Shown piece after piece: positions 35,266 through 45,029 of a DNA stretch of 64,000 nt. The notes beneath the pieces are model-generated. The model had not been told where the DNA came from and searched no databases. It saw only the letters and a list, made by a program, of their open reading frames with translations. Position numbers and translations under genes: made by a program. How positions within the stretch are numbered: position 1 is the stretch's first letter; each line of letters starts with the position of its first letter. Origin of the DNA: Streptomyces sp. AC555_RSS877 (GTDB taxonomy: Bacteria; Actinomycetota; Actinomycetes; Streptomycetales; Streptomycetaceae); contig NZ_JAGMUK010000104.1 of NCBI RefSeq assembly GCF_019049245.1, forward strand, positions 62,001-126,000, in the 5' to 3' direction.

Positions 35266-38200
35266 ATGTCATCCGCTGACAGATCAGCCCGGCGCCGGGC
35301 CCCGGCCGCCGTGGCCCTCGCCCTCGGCGCCGGCGTGCTGGTCGCGCCGGCCTCCCCCGCGCAGGCGGCCGACACGCCCCAGCCCACGGCCCGCTACACC
35401 TTCGACGAGGACGACCTCGCGTCCGGGAAGATCACCGACAGTTCCGGCAACGGCCTGACGGCGACCCTGGTAAACGGCTCCACCGCGCGATCCGTCGAGG
35501 GCACGGGCGGCGGCAAGGCACTGGCCCTGCCCGGCGGGGCACCCACCTCCGACGGCGCGTACGTCCGGCTGCCCCGCGAAGTGCTGGGCGACGCGAGCGA
35601 CTTGACGGTCTCCGCCCGGGTGAAATGGAGTGGCGACAAGTCGTCCTGGCAACGGATCTTCGACCTGGGCACCAACACCACCAAGTATCTGTTCACGACG
35701 CCGTACAACGGCGGTGTGCTGCGCACCGCCGTGACCACCGGCGGAGGGGGCTCGGAGGCACAGGTCTCCGGTTACGCGCCACTCCCCGCCGACGGATGGC
35801 AGACCGTCACCGTCACCCTCGACACCTCGGCCCGCCGGGTCACCACCTACCTCGACGGCGTGCCGGTCTCCTCCGCCGAGACGACCGTCAAGGCCATGGA
35901 CCTGCTCGACGGTTCGGCCACGGCCGCCGGCTACATCGGCAAGTCCTTCTACCAGGACCCGCTGTTCAAGGGCGCGATCGACGACTTCACGGTCTGGCAC
36001 TCGGCCCTCAGCCCCGACCAGGTGGCAGGCACGGTCGGGAGCTTGCCGACCCTCCAGCAGCTCTCGCAGACGTCCTTCCAGGCGCGTACGACAACCGGCA
36101 CGGCCCCGTCCCTCCCCCCGGCGGTCCGCTCCTCCTTCTCCGACGGCTACGACCGCGACACACCGATCACCTGGGACGCCGTACCGTCCGAGAAGTACGC
36201 CCGGCCGGGCACGTTCACGGTCGCGGGAACGGCGTCCGGGCGCGCCGTGACGGCGACCGTCACCGTGGTCCGCGAAGGTCAGCTCACCGTCGACCTCGGC
36301 TCGGACACCGGCGCCTTCCACGGCGGCGCCTCCGGCACCCTGTACGGCGTGTACGGACCGGACGTCCCCAGCAACAACCTCATCGAGGGCATGGGCCTGC
36401 GCACGGTCTCCACCAAGGCGCAGGACGGCCCCCAGCACCCGGGGGCCGACGCGCTGGAGGTGGTGAAGCCGCTGGCCGACTCCACCGATGGTGATGTGTA
36501 CATCTACATGACCGACATCCACCGCGGCTTCCCGTACCAGTGGCCGGGCGACACCCCCGCGGAGAAGCTCAAGCTGTACGAGGAGAAGATCGCCAAGCAG
36601 GTCGACCAGGTTTTGGAACTGCCGAAGCAGTACCAGGACAACATCGTCTTCGTGCCGTACAACGAGCCCGAGGGCAACATGTTCGGCACCGGCGAGTGGA
36701 GCTACGACAAGGTCAGCTGGCTGAGCAACCCCGACGACTTCTTCGCCGCCTGGGACTCCGCGTACAAGCTCATCAAGGGCAAGATGCCCGATGCCCGTAT
36801 CGCCGGCCCCAACACCAGCGTCCTGTACGACCAGGTGAAGGGCTTTCTCGCACACACCCTGGACGCCGGTACCGTCCCCGAGGTGATCACCTGGCACGAA
36901 CTGAGCCACCCGGAGGCGGTGCGCGAGAGCGTCGCCAAGTACCGGGCGTGGGAGAAGGAGCTGTTCAAGGGCACCGACCGTGAGGGCACCCAACTCCCCA
37001 TCAACATCAACGAGTACGCCTTCAACTACCACACCTCCGTTCCCGGCCAGATGATCCAGTGGGTCTCCGCGATCGAGGAGTCCAAGGTGGACGCCGACAT
37101 CGCGTACTGGAACATCGACGGCAATCTCTCCGACTCGGCCGTGCAGTCGAACCGCGGCAACGGCCAGTGGTGGCTGCTCAACGCGTACGCCTCGATGAGC
37201 GGCCACACCGTGACGGTGAACCCGCCGTTCCCCGGCGAGAACTACACCATGCAGGGCGTCGCCACCCTCGACGAGAAGAAGAAGCAGGCCCGGCTGATCT
37301 TCGGCGGCTCCACCGGCAAGGGCCACATCACCTTCGCGGGCATCCCGAAGAAGCTCTTCGGAAAGAGCGTGCACGCCTGGGTGCGGGAGATCGAGTGGAC
37401 CGGGCAGGTGGGCGACTCCTCCGGCCCGGTACTGCTGGCCGAGCAGAATGTGAAGGTCGCGGGTGACGGCACGGTCTCTGTCGACTTCGGCGACGGCACA
37501 CTGCCGACACTCAAGGAGTCCTCGGCGTACGAAATCGTTCTCAGCCCGGCCGGAGAGGCGAAGGCCACGCAGTCCTCGCCGGTGCGCTGGCAGAGCTCGT
37601 ACGAGGCGGAGGATGCCGCCCACACCGGTTCCGGCTACTCCAAGAACGGTCCCGAAGGCTCGCCGCGCGACGTGTCGAAGTTCTACACCTCCGGCGGCTA
37701 CAACGTCGGCGGCCTGCGCACCGGCTCGGACGTCACCCTTGACTTCACCGTGGACGTGCCGGAGGACGGCACCTACGACCTGAGCGTCTTCGCCAACTCC
37801 CTCAACACCTTCGACAAGGTCAAGGAGCAGGGCCCCACCAACGTCTTCCTGCGCGTGGACGGCAAGGCGGACAGTGAGCAGGAACTGCACCTGCCGCTCG
37901 GCTACAAGTGGGTGGTGTGGGACCACACCGACACCGAGGTGAAGCTCACCAAGGGCAAGCACACCCTGACCCTCGCCGCGAAGAGCCTCGACGGCAAGCG
38001 CGTCACCAAGGGCGACGTCATCGTCGACCGCCTCACTCTGTCCCTTCCCGAGACATCGGCGAGCACCCGGGTGTACGAAGGCGAACTCGCCTGGCTGGAC
38101 GGCAGGGCCCGGCCCGTCTACGACCTGCCGAAGCGGGCGGCCACCGGATCGGGCGCGGCCCGGCTCCAGAAGAAGGGGACCGCAACCTTCTGGGTCCATT

Positions 38201-38916
38201 CCCCCGCCGACCGTGAGGCCACCCTCAGGATCGACACCCTCGGCGGCTCAGGCGCCCGCGTCGCCGTCAACGGCCAGAGCGTCCTGCGCCTGGACAAGGG
38301 CGGGAACAGCATCGCGGTCTCCCTGTCCGGTGGCGTCAACAAGGTGACGGTGAACGGCAGTTCAGGCACCACCCTCGTCGACCGCCTCACGGTCACCCCG
38401 ACCGAGGGCACCCTCGAGACACGTACGTACGAGGCGCAGGACGCCACCCTCGCCGGCTCGGCCGCGCTCAGCCCGCTCTCCCTGGCCACGGACGGCACCG
38501 CGATCACCGGCATCGGCGGTGACCCGGGCAACGGCAACACGGCCACGTTCACCGTCGCCGCGGACGAGGCGGGCCTGTACGCGCTGCGCATCCGCTACTC
38601 CAATCCCGAACAGTCCCCGGCCACCCACTACAACCCGGACCCGCTCGCCCGCCACGCCGACCTCACCGTCAACGGCGGCAAGACGCAGCGGGTCACCTTC
38701 CCGCACACCTTCCACCAGAACGACTTCTGGGAGCTGACCGTCCCGGTACAGCTCGAGAAGGGACCGAACACGCTTACTTTCCGCTCCGAGGAACTGCCCA
38801 ACTTCGACGGCACCACCTACGCCTCGGACACCTTCCCCGGAGTGCTGCTCCGCTCCCGCTACGCGCCACTGATCGACCGGATCACGGTCGCGCCGTACGC
38901 GAAGGAGGTGCGATGA
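35266..38916 (+). CDS. Secreted LamG-Ig-GH39-like glycosidase with three CBM35-like modules
   Basis: 1216 residues. Signal peptide to about residue 34 (PASPAQA). Laminin-G-like domain (about 36-255), a Big_4 bacterial Ig domain (about 270-335), then the catalytic GH-A clan domain (about 340-765) closely similar to that of 25202-28393, with acid/base E467 in VPYNEPEGN and nucleophile candidate E583 in ININEYAFNYH. Three CBM35/CBM6-like modules follow (YEAED, YEGEL and YEAQD starts); there is no ricin domain. ATG at 35266 has GAGGA upstream; earlier in-frame codons lie in the promoter region. It is divergent from lacI and next to an operator, so it is probably induced with the transporter operon. 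Confidence 0.83.
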   Translation: MSSADRSARRRAPAAVALALGAGVLVAPASPAQAADTPQPTARYTFDEDDLASGKITDSSGNGLTATLVNGSTARSVEGTGGGKALALPGGAPTSDGAYVRLPREVLGDASDLTVSARVKWSGDKSSWQRIFDLGTNTTKYLFTTPYNGGVLRTAVTTGGGGSEAQVSGYAPLPADGWQTVTVTLDTSARRVTTYLDGVPVSSAETTVKAMDLLDGSATAAGYIGKSFYQDPLFKGAIDDFTVWHSALSPDQVAGTVGSLPTLQQLSQTSFQARTTTGTAPSLPPAVRSSFSDGYDRDTPITWDAVPSEKYARPGTFTVAGTASGRAVTATVTVVREGQLTVDLGSDTGAFHGGASGTLYGVYGPDVPSNNLIEGMGLRTVSTKAQDGPQHPGADALEVVKPLADSTDGDVYIYMTDIHRGFPYQWPGDTPAEKLKLYEEKIAKQVDQVLELPKQYQDNIVFVPYNEPEGNMFGTGEWSYDKVSWLSNPDDFFAAWDSAYKLIKGKMPDARIAGPNTSVLYDQVKGFLAHTLDAGTVPEVITWHELSHPEAVRESVAKYRAWEKELFKGTDREGTQLPININEYAFNYHTSVPGQMIQWVSAIEESKVDADIAYWNIDGNLSDSAVQSNRGNGQWWLLNAYASMSGHTVTVNPPFPGENYTMQGVATLDEKKKQARLIFGGSTGKGHITFAGIPKKLFGKSVHAWVREIEWTGQVGDSSGPVLLAEQNVKVAGDGTVSVDFGDGTLPTLKESSAYEIVLSPAGEAKATQSSPVRWQSSYEAEDAAHTGSGYSKNGPEGSPRDVSKFYTSGGYNVGGLRTGSDVTLDFTVDVPEDGTYDLSVFANSLNTFDKVKEQGPTNVFLRVDGKADSEQELHLPLGYKWVVWDHTDTEVKLTKGKHTLTLAAKSLDGKRVTKGDVIVDRLTLSLPETSASTRVYEGELAWLDGRARPVYDLPKRAATGSGAARLQKKGTATFWVHSPADREATLRIDTLGGSGARVAVNGQSVLRLDKGGNSIAVSLSGGVNKVTVNGSSGTTLVDRLTVTPTEGTLETRTYEAQDATLAGSAALSPLSLATDGTAITGIGGDPGNGNTATFTVAADEAGLYALRIRYSNPEQSPATHYNPDPLARHADLTVNGGKTQRVTFPHTFHQNDFWELTVPVQLEKGPNTLTFRSEELPNFDGTTYASDTFPGVLLRSRYAPLIDRITVAPYAKEVR

Positions 38917-39020
38917 GGTGATCGGCGTCAGCAGCGAGGTGACGCGCCCGAAGACCGGGTAGCGGGGCACCGCCTCCGCCCGCCAGGGCAGGCCCACCTC
39001 GCCACCGATACCGCGAGCAG

Positions 39021-39055
39021 GCGCCCGGGTCCGTCAGGCCGACGGACCCGGGCGC
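39021..39055 (+). terminator. Terminator of the LamG-GH39-like gene
   Basis: Perfect 15-bp stem (39021-39035 with 39041-39055) with a 5-base loop, followed by TTCGCTCCTC, 105 bp after the stop codon. Confidence 0.85.
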
Positions 39056-39333
39056 TTCGCTCCTCGAAGCCTGCCACGCCCCACGTCTCCCGCCCCTCTT
39101 CCTACCTCCCCGCGTCCTCCCACGGCGACCGGCCCCGACGGACGTTCACGGCGCCTTGCGGATCGACCTGACCCCACGGGGAGCCATCGAGCAGCACGGG
39201 GTTGTAGGCGCCGGCGGCGGCGATGACACCCGCACTGCAACGGCACCGGCCACGTATCCCGTGGCCAGGCCTGGTCCTGCGGTCCCGGGCCTTGGATATG
39301 CGCCGACCGCCCCTGCTGTCCGCCCGGGCCCGG

Positions 39334-39476
39334 GCCAGGTGCGCGTTCAGGTCCGCGCCGAGGCACCTGGCGCCACCCGTGAGCAGTCGGAGGAGTTCAT
39401 CGCCCTCGTCGAGAGCCGCTCGCCCATCCGCGACACCCTCGCCAACCGGGTCGACGTCGTCACTACGCTTGCCTGA
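39334..39476 (+). pseudogene. OsmC-family C-terminal remnant
   Basis: VRVQVRAEAPGATREQSEEF and then SPIRDTLANRVDVVTTLA match the C-terminal part of OsmC/Ohr-like peroxide-resistance proteins (SPVRDTLANPVxVxTTL). The catalytic Cys normally found before DTLANP is replaced by Ser, and the N-terminal two thirds are absent. It is a fragment, not a functional gene. Confidence 0.65.
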
Positions 39477-39534
39477 TCGAACCGGCCGGCTGTGATCACG
39501 CCGGTACGCGACGGTCTGGGAAAGGCACAGCACG

Positions 39535-40234
39535 ATGACGAGCGGGGACGCCGTACTCGGCGACCCGGTGGGCGAGTCTCTCCGCGGGCACCACGCGGCC
39601 CTCGCCCGCCGACTCGGTCGGGCCACCACCTGTCTGCCGGGAGTCGCGACCTTCGCGGCGGTGTCCCCCGCTGCGGACTCGGCGGACTGGGCCGACCGCG
39701 CCCGGCTGCTCGGCCCAGGCGGGGTCGCCGACATGTTCAGCTGCCCGGCGACCCCGCCGCCGGACTGGGAGCCGGTCTTCGTCCTCGAAGGCCGGCAGAT
39801 GATCCGGCCCGACGAGCAACCCGGGCAGGCTCTACGGTGATCGGCACCGACGTCGTCGAACTGGGCGCGGCCGACATTCCCGAGATGCTCGACCTCGCCG
39901 CACGGACCCAGCCGGGGCCGTTCTGGCCGCGCACCCACGAACTCGGCACCTACCTCGGCATCCGCGTCAACGGCAGACTGGTGGCCATGGCGGGCGAAGG
40001 GCTCCGGCCTCCGGGATGGACCGATCAGCGCCGTCTGCACAGCACCCGAGGCACGCGGGCGAGGACACGCCGCCCGCCTTGTGCGCACGCTCGCCGCACG
40101 CATACATAGTGTCGCGGAACGAACGCCCCTTCCTGCACGTGGCCGAGACGAACACCGCCGCGATCGCGCTCTACGAACGGCTGGGCTTCGAACGCCGCAA
40201 GGCCGTGACCTTCCGGGGGTTCCGCACGCCGTGA
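39535..40234 (+). pseudogene. GNAT-family acetyltransferase, multiply frameshifted
   Basis: Starts at ATG 39535 (MTSGDAVLGDPVGESLRG), reads through VFVLEGRQMIRP and stops at 39840. The acetyltransferase core continues in another frame (VVELGAADIPEMLDLAARTQ, GTYLGIRVNGRLVAMAG) to GWTD near 40020. It moves to a third frame (ISAVCTAPEARGRGHAARLV, containing the acetyl-CoA loop) and then back (FLHVAETNTAAIALYERLGF) to the stop at 40234. Put together it gives a complete FR47-like N-acetyltransferase of about 230 residues. A GTGA overlap at 39837 could mimic a two-gene start, but the later shifts show decay. Confidence 0.82.
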
Positions 40235-40462
40235 GGCTCGGGCACCCCGATCGCGTACGAGGTGCGAAGGCCCTCCGACAGGGTTACCACCAGCGGAACG
40301 CCGATAACGGCGCGCACCATCTGCGAGAACGCGCCTCTGGGAGATTCAAGTCAGCACAGAATCAGCGCCGGCGCGGGTCTGGGGTTCCAGGACGAGAGGA
40401 AGGGCGGTCTTCCCGTTGACGATCTCGTGGCCCGGGCCTCGTCGAGTCGCTACGGTTGAGCC
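40235..40462. other. Intergenic region before the Uma2 gene
   Basis: 228 bp with no gene. Contains the left member of a direct repeat (40348-40366). TACGGT at 40451-40456, seven bases before the next ATG, could be a -10 box for a leaderless message. Confidence 0.4.
40348..40366 (+). repeat. Direct repeat, left copy, flanking the Uma2 gene
   Basis: AAGTCAGCACAGAATCAGC matches 41045-41063 at 17 of 19 bases. Both copies point the same way and bracket exactly one gene. Confidence 0.6.
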
Positions 40463-41044
40463 ATGACCGCACTGCCCGACTGGATGCGCCCGCCGCGCGC
40501 GGAAGGCTGGTTCGCGGAGGACCTGGACCGCCTTCCGGAGGCACCCCGCCACACCGAGTTGATCGACGGGGCGCTTGTCTTCATGATGTCGCCACAGAGG
40601 TGGTGGCACGGCCACCTCGTCACCATGCTCACCGTGACTCTCATGGAGCAGGCGCCGGGCGATGTCAGGGTCGGCCGCGAGATGACCATCAAGCTCGACG
40701 AGCGAAACCGGCCCGAACCGGATCTGCTGTTGACCACGGCCGACTACGACGGAGACCGGACCTGGTTCGCGCCGGACGAGGTGCGACTCGTCATCGAGGT
40801 CGTCTCACCCGAGTCCGCGCACCGGGACCGCACGGTCAAGCTGCGTAAGTACGCGGAGGCCGGTATCCCGCATTACTGGTGCATCGAGGACGAAGCCGGC
40901 GCCCCTGTCGTCCACGTCTACGAACTCGACGAACCTACTGGCGTATACGCGCCCGCCGGTATCTTCCGAGGCACTCTGAAGCGTCCTGTGCCCTTCGAGA
41001 TCAGCCTGGACCTCGACAAGCTCACCCCGCCCCGGCGCGCCTAG
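40463..41044 (+). CDS. Uma2-family putative restriction-endonuclease-like protein (DUF820)
   Basis: 193 residues. PD-(D/E)XK core: RPEPDLLLTTA supplies the Asp, LVIEVVSPES the ExV strand, and KLRKYAEAGIPHYWCIE the Lys and following helix. ELIDGALVFMMSP is the usual N-terminal strand pair. Uma2 proteins are abundant orphan nuclease-like proteins in actinobacteria and cyanobacteria with no settled function. It lacks an obvious ribosome site and may be leaderless. It sits in a degenerate accessory stretch between direct repeats, suggesting recent gain. Confidence 0.9.
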   Translation: MTALPDWMRPPRAEGWFAEDLDRLPEAPRHTELIDGALVFMMSPQRWWHGHLVTMLTVTLMEQAPGDVRVGREMTIKLDERNRPEPDLLLTTADYDGDRTWFAPDEVRLVIEVVSPESAHRDRTVKLRKYAEAGIPHYWCIEDEAGAPVVHVYELDEPTGVYAPAGIFRGTLKRPVPFEISLDLDKLTPPRRA

Positions 41045-41063
41045 AAGTCAGCACCGAGTCAGC
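41045..41063 (+). repeat. Direct repeat, right copy, flanking the Uma2 gene
   Basis: AAGTCAGCACCGAGTCAGC starts right after the Uma2 stop codon; it is the partner of 40348-40366. Confidence 0.6.
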
Positions 41064-41072
41064 ACGGATCAC

Positions 41073-41108
41073 GGAAGGGGTCGAGCTCCAGGACGTCCGA
41101 CCCCTTCC
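41073..41108. terminator. Bidirectional terminator between Uma2 and ychF
   Basis: 11-bp perfect stem (41073-41083 with 41098-41108), 14-base loop, between two convergent genes. Confidence 0.7.
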
Positions 41109-41153
41109 GACCTGCACGCTTGACCGATCACCTAGCGTTCGGTAATCGATCCG

Positions 41154-42242
<1,089 letters not shown>

Positions 42243-42439
42243 GGTGCGACTTCCCGGAGTGAGAGGGCTGGCGAGAGAGGACCGGGGGCGGGCCCCTGGC
42301 GTCAGGCCCCTGGGGGCCGATCCACCAGTCTACGGCGTGCCCGCTCCCGCCCCGGCGACGTATCGAACGCTTGGCCAAGGTCGGGTCGACGGCGTGTCTG
42401 ACGGGCGATTCGACACATAAAACGACTTAAGTTGGTCCA

Positions 42440-43027
42440 GTGGAGCAACCCAGGACACGATCCCCGCACGACGGAACGCGACGCGGTGTGCCGCCGCCCC
42501 TGCCGCCCCAGGCGGCGCGGAGCGCGAAGGCCGGGAGAGCCGGTCCCCCGTCGGCGCGCGGCGGTGTGCCGTCACGTCGGCCCGCGGCGGTACGGCCGCC
42601 CGCGCCGCCGATCGTCCAGTCCGTACGCCGGATGCCCAACCCGCGGCTGACCGGGCTCGGCGGCGGGCTGTTCTGCGGGGCGCTGATGCTGGTGCTGGGC
42701 TGTCTCGACCAACTCCTCTTCGGCGCCTCGCTCACGGTGTACGGCGTCCTGTTCCTGCCGGTGTGCGTCCTGACCGCCGTGTGGATCCGGCGGGGCGATC
42801 TGCTGACCGCCCCCATCGTGGTACCGATCGCCTTCGCCGTGGGGCTCGTCCCCGTGGCCGAGACCGGGGGCGGTGGGGTGGGCGGTCGGCTGATGGGGCT
42901 GTTCACCGCGCTCGCCACGCAGGCCGGGTGGCTGTACGGGGGCACGCTCATCGCCGGCCTGATCGCGACGGTGCGGAAGATCCGCCTGATGAACCGCCGG
43001 GCGGCACGAAACCGCCCGCCCGTGTGA
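42440..43027 (+). CDS. DUF6542 membrane protein
   Basis: 195 residues, GTG start. A basic, Pro/Ala/Arg-rich N-terminus (about 1-68) is followed by four hydrophobic segments (about 72-93, 96-115, 122-141, 152-172) and a basic tail. It is divergent from ychF and convergent with ppgK (stop codons four bases apart). The DUF name is recalled from similar Streptomyces proteins at this position. Function unknown. Confidence 0.75.
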   Translation: MEQPRTRSPHDGTRRGVPPPLPPQAARSAKAGRAGPPSARGGVPSRRPAAVRPPAPPIVQSVRRMPNPRLTGLGGGLFCGALMLVLGCLDQLLFGASLTVYGVLFLPVCVLTAVWIRRGDLLTAPIVVPIAFAVGLVPVAETGGGGVGGRLMGLFTALATQAGWLYGGTLIAGLIATVRKIRLMNRRAARNRPPV

Positions 43028-43030
43028 CCT

Positions 43031-43777
43031 CTAGTTCCCCTCCACCGCGTGCATCGCCGCCCCCACGATCCCCGCGTTGTTCAGCAGCTGCGCCGGGACG
43101 ATCTCCGCCTTGATGTCCTCGATGTGGTGCAGGAACTTCTGCGACTTGCGGCTGACGCCGCCGCCGACGATGAACAGTTCGGGCGAGAAGAGCATCTCGA
43201 CGTGGGCGAGGTACTTCTGGACGCGGTGGGCCCAGTGCTCCCACGTCAGCTCCTCGTCCTCCCTGGCCTTGCTGGAGGCGCGCGTCTCCGCGTCGTGCCC
43301 GTGCAGTTCCAGATGCCCCAGCTCGGTGTTGGGGACGAGGACACCGTCGACGAAGACGGCGCTGCCGATGCCCGTGCCGAAGGTGAGCAGAATGACCGTG
43401 CCCTTGCGGCCCTGGCCGGCGCCGAAGTTCATCTCGGCGACCCCCGCCGCGTCCGCGTCGTTGACCACCGTCACCGGCAGGCCGCCCAGCCGGTCGCTGA
43501 ACAACGCGCGCGCGTCCATGTCGATCCAGCCCTTGTCGACGTTGGCCGCCGTACGGATCGTGGCTCCGCCGGTGACCACGCCCGGGAAGGTGAGCCCCAC
43601 CGGCCCGGTCCAGCCGAAGTGGTCGACGACCTGCTTGACGCCGTCGGCCACCCCGTCCGGTGTCGCCGGGTGCGGAGTCAGCACCTTGAAACGCTCGTCC
43701 GCCAGGTCGCCCCTGTCCAGGTCCACGGGAGCGCCCTTGATCCCGGATCCACCGATGTCCACGCCGAAGATCTGCAT
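43031..43777 (-). CDS. ppgK: Polyphosphate glucokinase
   Basis: 248-residue ROK-family kinase that phosphorylates glucose with polyphosphate (and ATP). N-terminal phosphate motif FGVDIGGSGIKGAPVD; catalytic Asp in VVNDADAAGVAEMNFG; GTGIGSAVFVDG and the ELGHLELHGHDAE segment, which lacks the zinc cysteines of other ROK glucokinases as expected for PpgK. ATG at 43777. It provides a second route to glucose 6-phosphate beside the usual ATP glucokinase. Confidence 0.95.
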   Translation of the reverse strand: MQIFGVDIGGSGIKGAPVDLDRGDLADERFKVLTPHPATPDGVADGVKQVVDHFGWTGPVGLTFPGVVTGGATIRTAANVDKGWIDMDARALFSDRLGGLPVTVVNDADAAGVAEMNFGAGQGRKGTVILLTFGTGIGSAVFVDGVLVPNTELGHLELHGHDAETRASSKAREDEELTWEHWAHRVQKYLAHVEMLFSPELFIVGGGVSRKSQKFLHHIEDIKAEIVPAQLLNNAGIVGAAMHAVEGN

Positions 43778-43847
43778 GGCTCTACGTTACGACGGACGAC
43801 TGACAGTTATTCGGCCGAGGTGCTGCTACGCATCGGCCGAGGCCTTC

Positions 43848-44855
43848 TCACACAGCATCCGCACCGGATCCGCCGCGCTGCTCCATCAGCGTCGCCGCCT
43901 CCTCGCGCAGGTCGCGGCGCAGCTCCTTCGGCAGGGAGAAGATGATGGACTCCTCGGCCGCCTTGACCAGCTCGACGTCCTCGAAGCCGCGCTGCGACAG
44001 CCACTCCAGCACCTGCTCGACCAGGATCTCCGGCACGGAGGCACCGGAGGTGACGCCGACCGTGGACACGCCCTCCAGCCACGCCTCGTCGATCTCGTCG
44101 GCGAAGTCCACGAGGTACGCCTCGCGGGAGCCGGCGAGCTTGGCGACCTCGACCAGGCGCTTGGAGTTGGAGGAGTTGCGGGAGCCGACGACGATCACCA
44201 GCTCGGCCTCGGCGCCCATCTGCTTCACCGCGAGCTGACGGTTCTGCGTGGCGTAGCAGATGTCGTCGCTGGGCGGGGAGATGAGCTGCGGGAACTTCTC
44301 CTTCAGGGCGTCGACGGTCTCCATGGTCTCGTCGACGGAGAGGGTGGTCTGGGAGAGCCAGACCACCTTCGACTCGTCGCGGACCTCGACCTTGGCGACG
44401 TCGGCGGGACCGTCGACGAGCTGGATGTGGTCGGGGGCCTCGCCGGAGGTGCCGATGACCTCCTCGTGGCCCTCGTGCCCGATCAGGAGGATGTCGTAGT
44501 CCTCGCTCGCGAAGCGGACGGCTTCCTTGTGGACCTTGGTGACCAGCGGGCAGGTCGCGTCGATGGTGGCGAGCCGGCCCTGCTGGGCCTCTTCGTGGAC
44601 GGTCGGGGCGACGCCGTGCGCCGAGAACATGACGATGTTGCCGGGGGGGACCTCTTCCGTCTGCTCGACGAAGATGGCGCCCTTCTTCTCCAGGGTCTGT
44701 ACGACGTACTTGTTGTGGACGATCTCGTGCCGGACGTAGACCGGAGCGCCGTACTGCTCCAGGGCTTTCTCGACGGCGATCACGGCGCGGTCCACACCCG
44801 CGCAGTAGCCACGGGGGGCGGCGAGCAGGACACGGCGGCCAGGCGAAGCAGTCAT
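43848..44855 (-). CDS. ispH: 4-hydroxy-3-methylbut-2-enyl diphosphate reductase
   Basis: 335 residues; last step of the MEP isoprenoid pathway. The three iron-sulphur Cys are in PRGYCAGVDRA (Cys 18), DATCPLVTKVH and DDICYATQNRQ. The conserved SAHG and TSGASVPE motifs are present. Start at 44855 (MTASPGRR); an ATG nine bases upstream is possible. The frame is open far upstream, but that part is antisense to xseA. It is divergent from xseA. Confidence 0.97.
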   Translation of the reverse strand: MTASPGRRVLLAAPRGYCAGVDRAVIAVEKALEQYGAPVYVRHEIVHNKYVVQTLEKKGAIFVEQTEEVPPGNIVMFSAHGVAPTVHEEAQQGRLATIDATCPLVTKVHKEAVRFASEDYDILLIGHEGHEEVIGTSGEAPDHIQLVDGPADVAKVEVRDESKVVWLSQTTLSVDETMETVDALKEKFPQLISPPSDDICYATQNRQLAVKQMGAEAELVIVVGSRNSSNSKRLVEVAKLAGSREAYLVDFADEIDEAWLEGVSTVGVTSGASVPEILVEQVLEWLSQRGFEDVELVKAAEESIIFSLPKELRRDLREEAATLMEQRGGSGADAV

Positions 44856-45029
44856 GCACCCCATCGTAAGGCCGCGTTCGGCGGGTCGAAGATCGCCGGT
44901 GTGTCGGGTTGGTGGGCAGACCGGCGGTGAGCGGGGCGGGCGTGGGGCGAGGACCACACGGTCGGGGCACCGGTGGGACCGGGCGACGCACGACGGGGCG
45001 TTGTCGTACGCGGCCGTTACCCTCGCGGC

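Noticed and set aside
40241..40366. tRNA-like T-loop sequence (GATTCAAGTC) near the Uma2 repeat
   Set aside because: No cloverleaf could be built around it on either strand.
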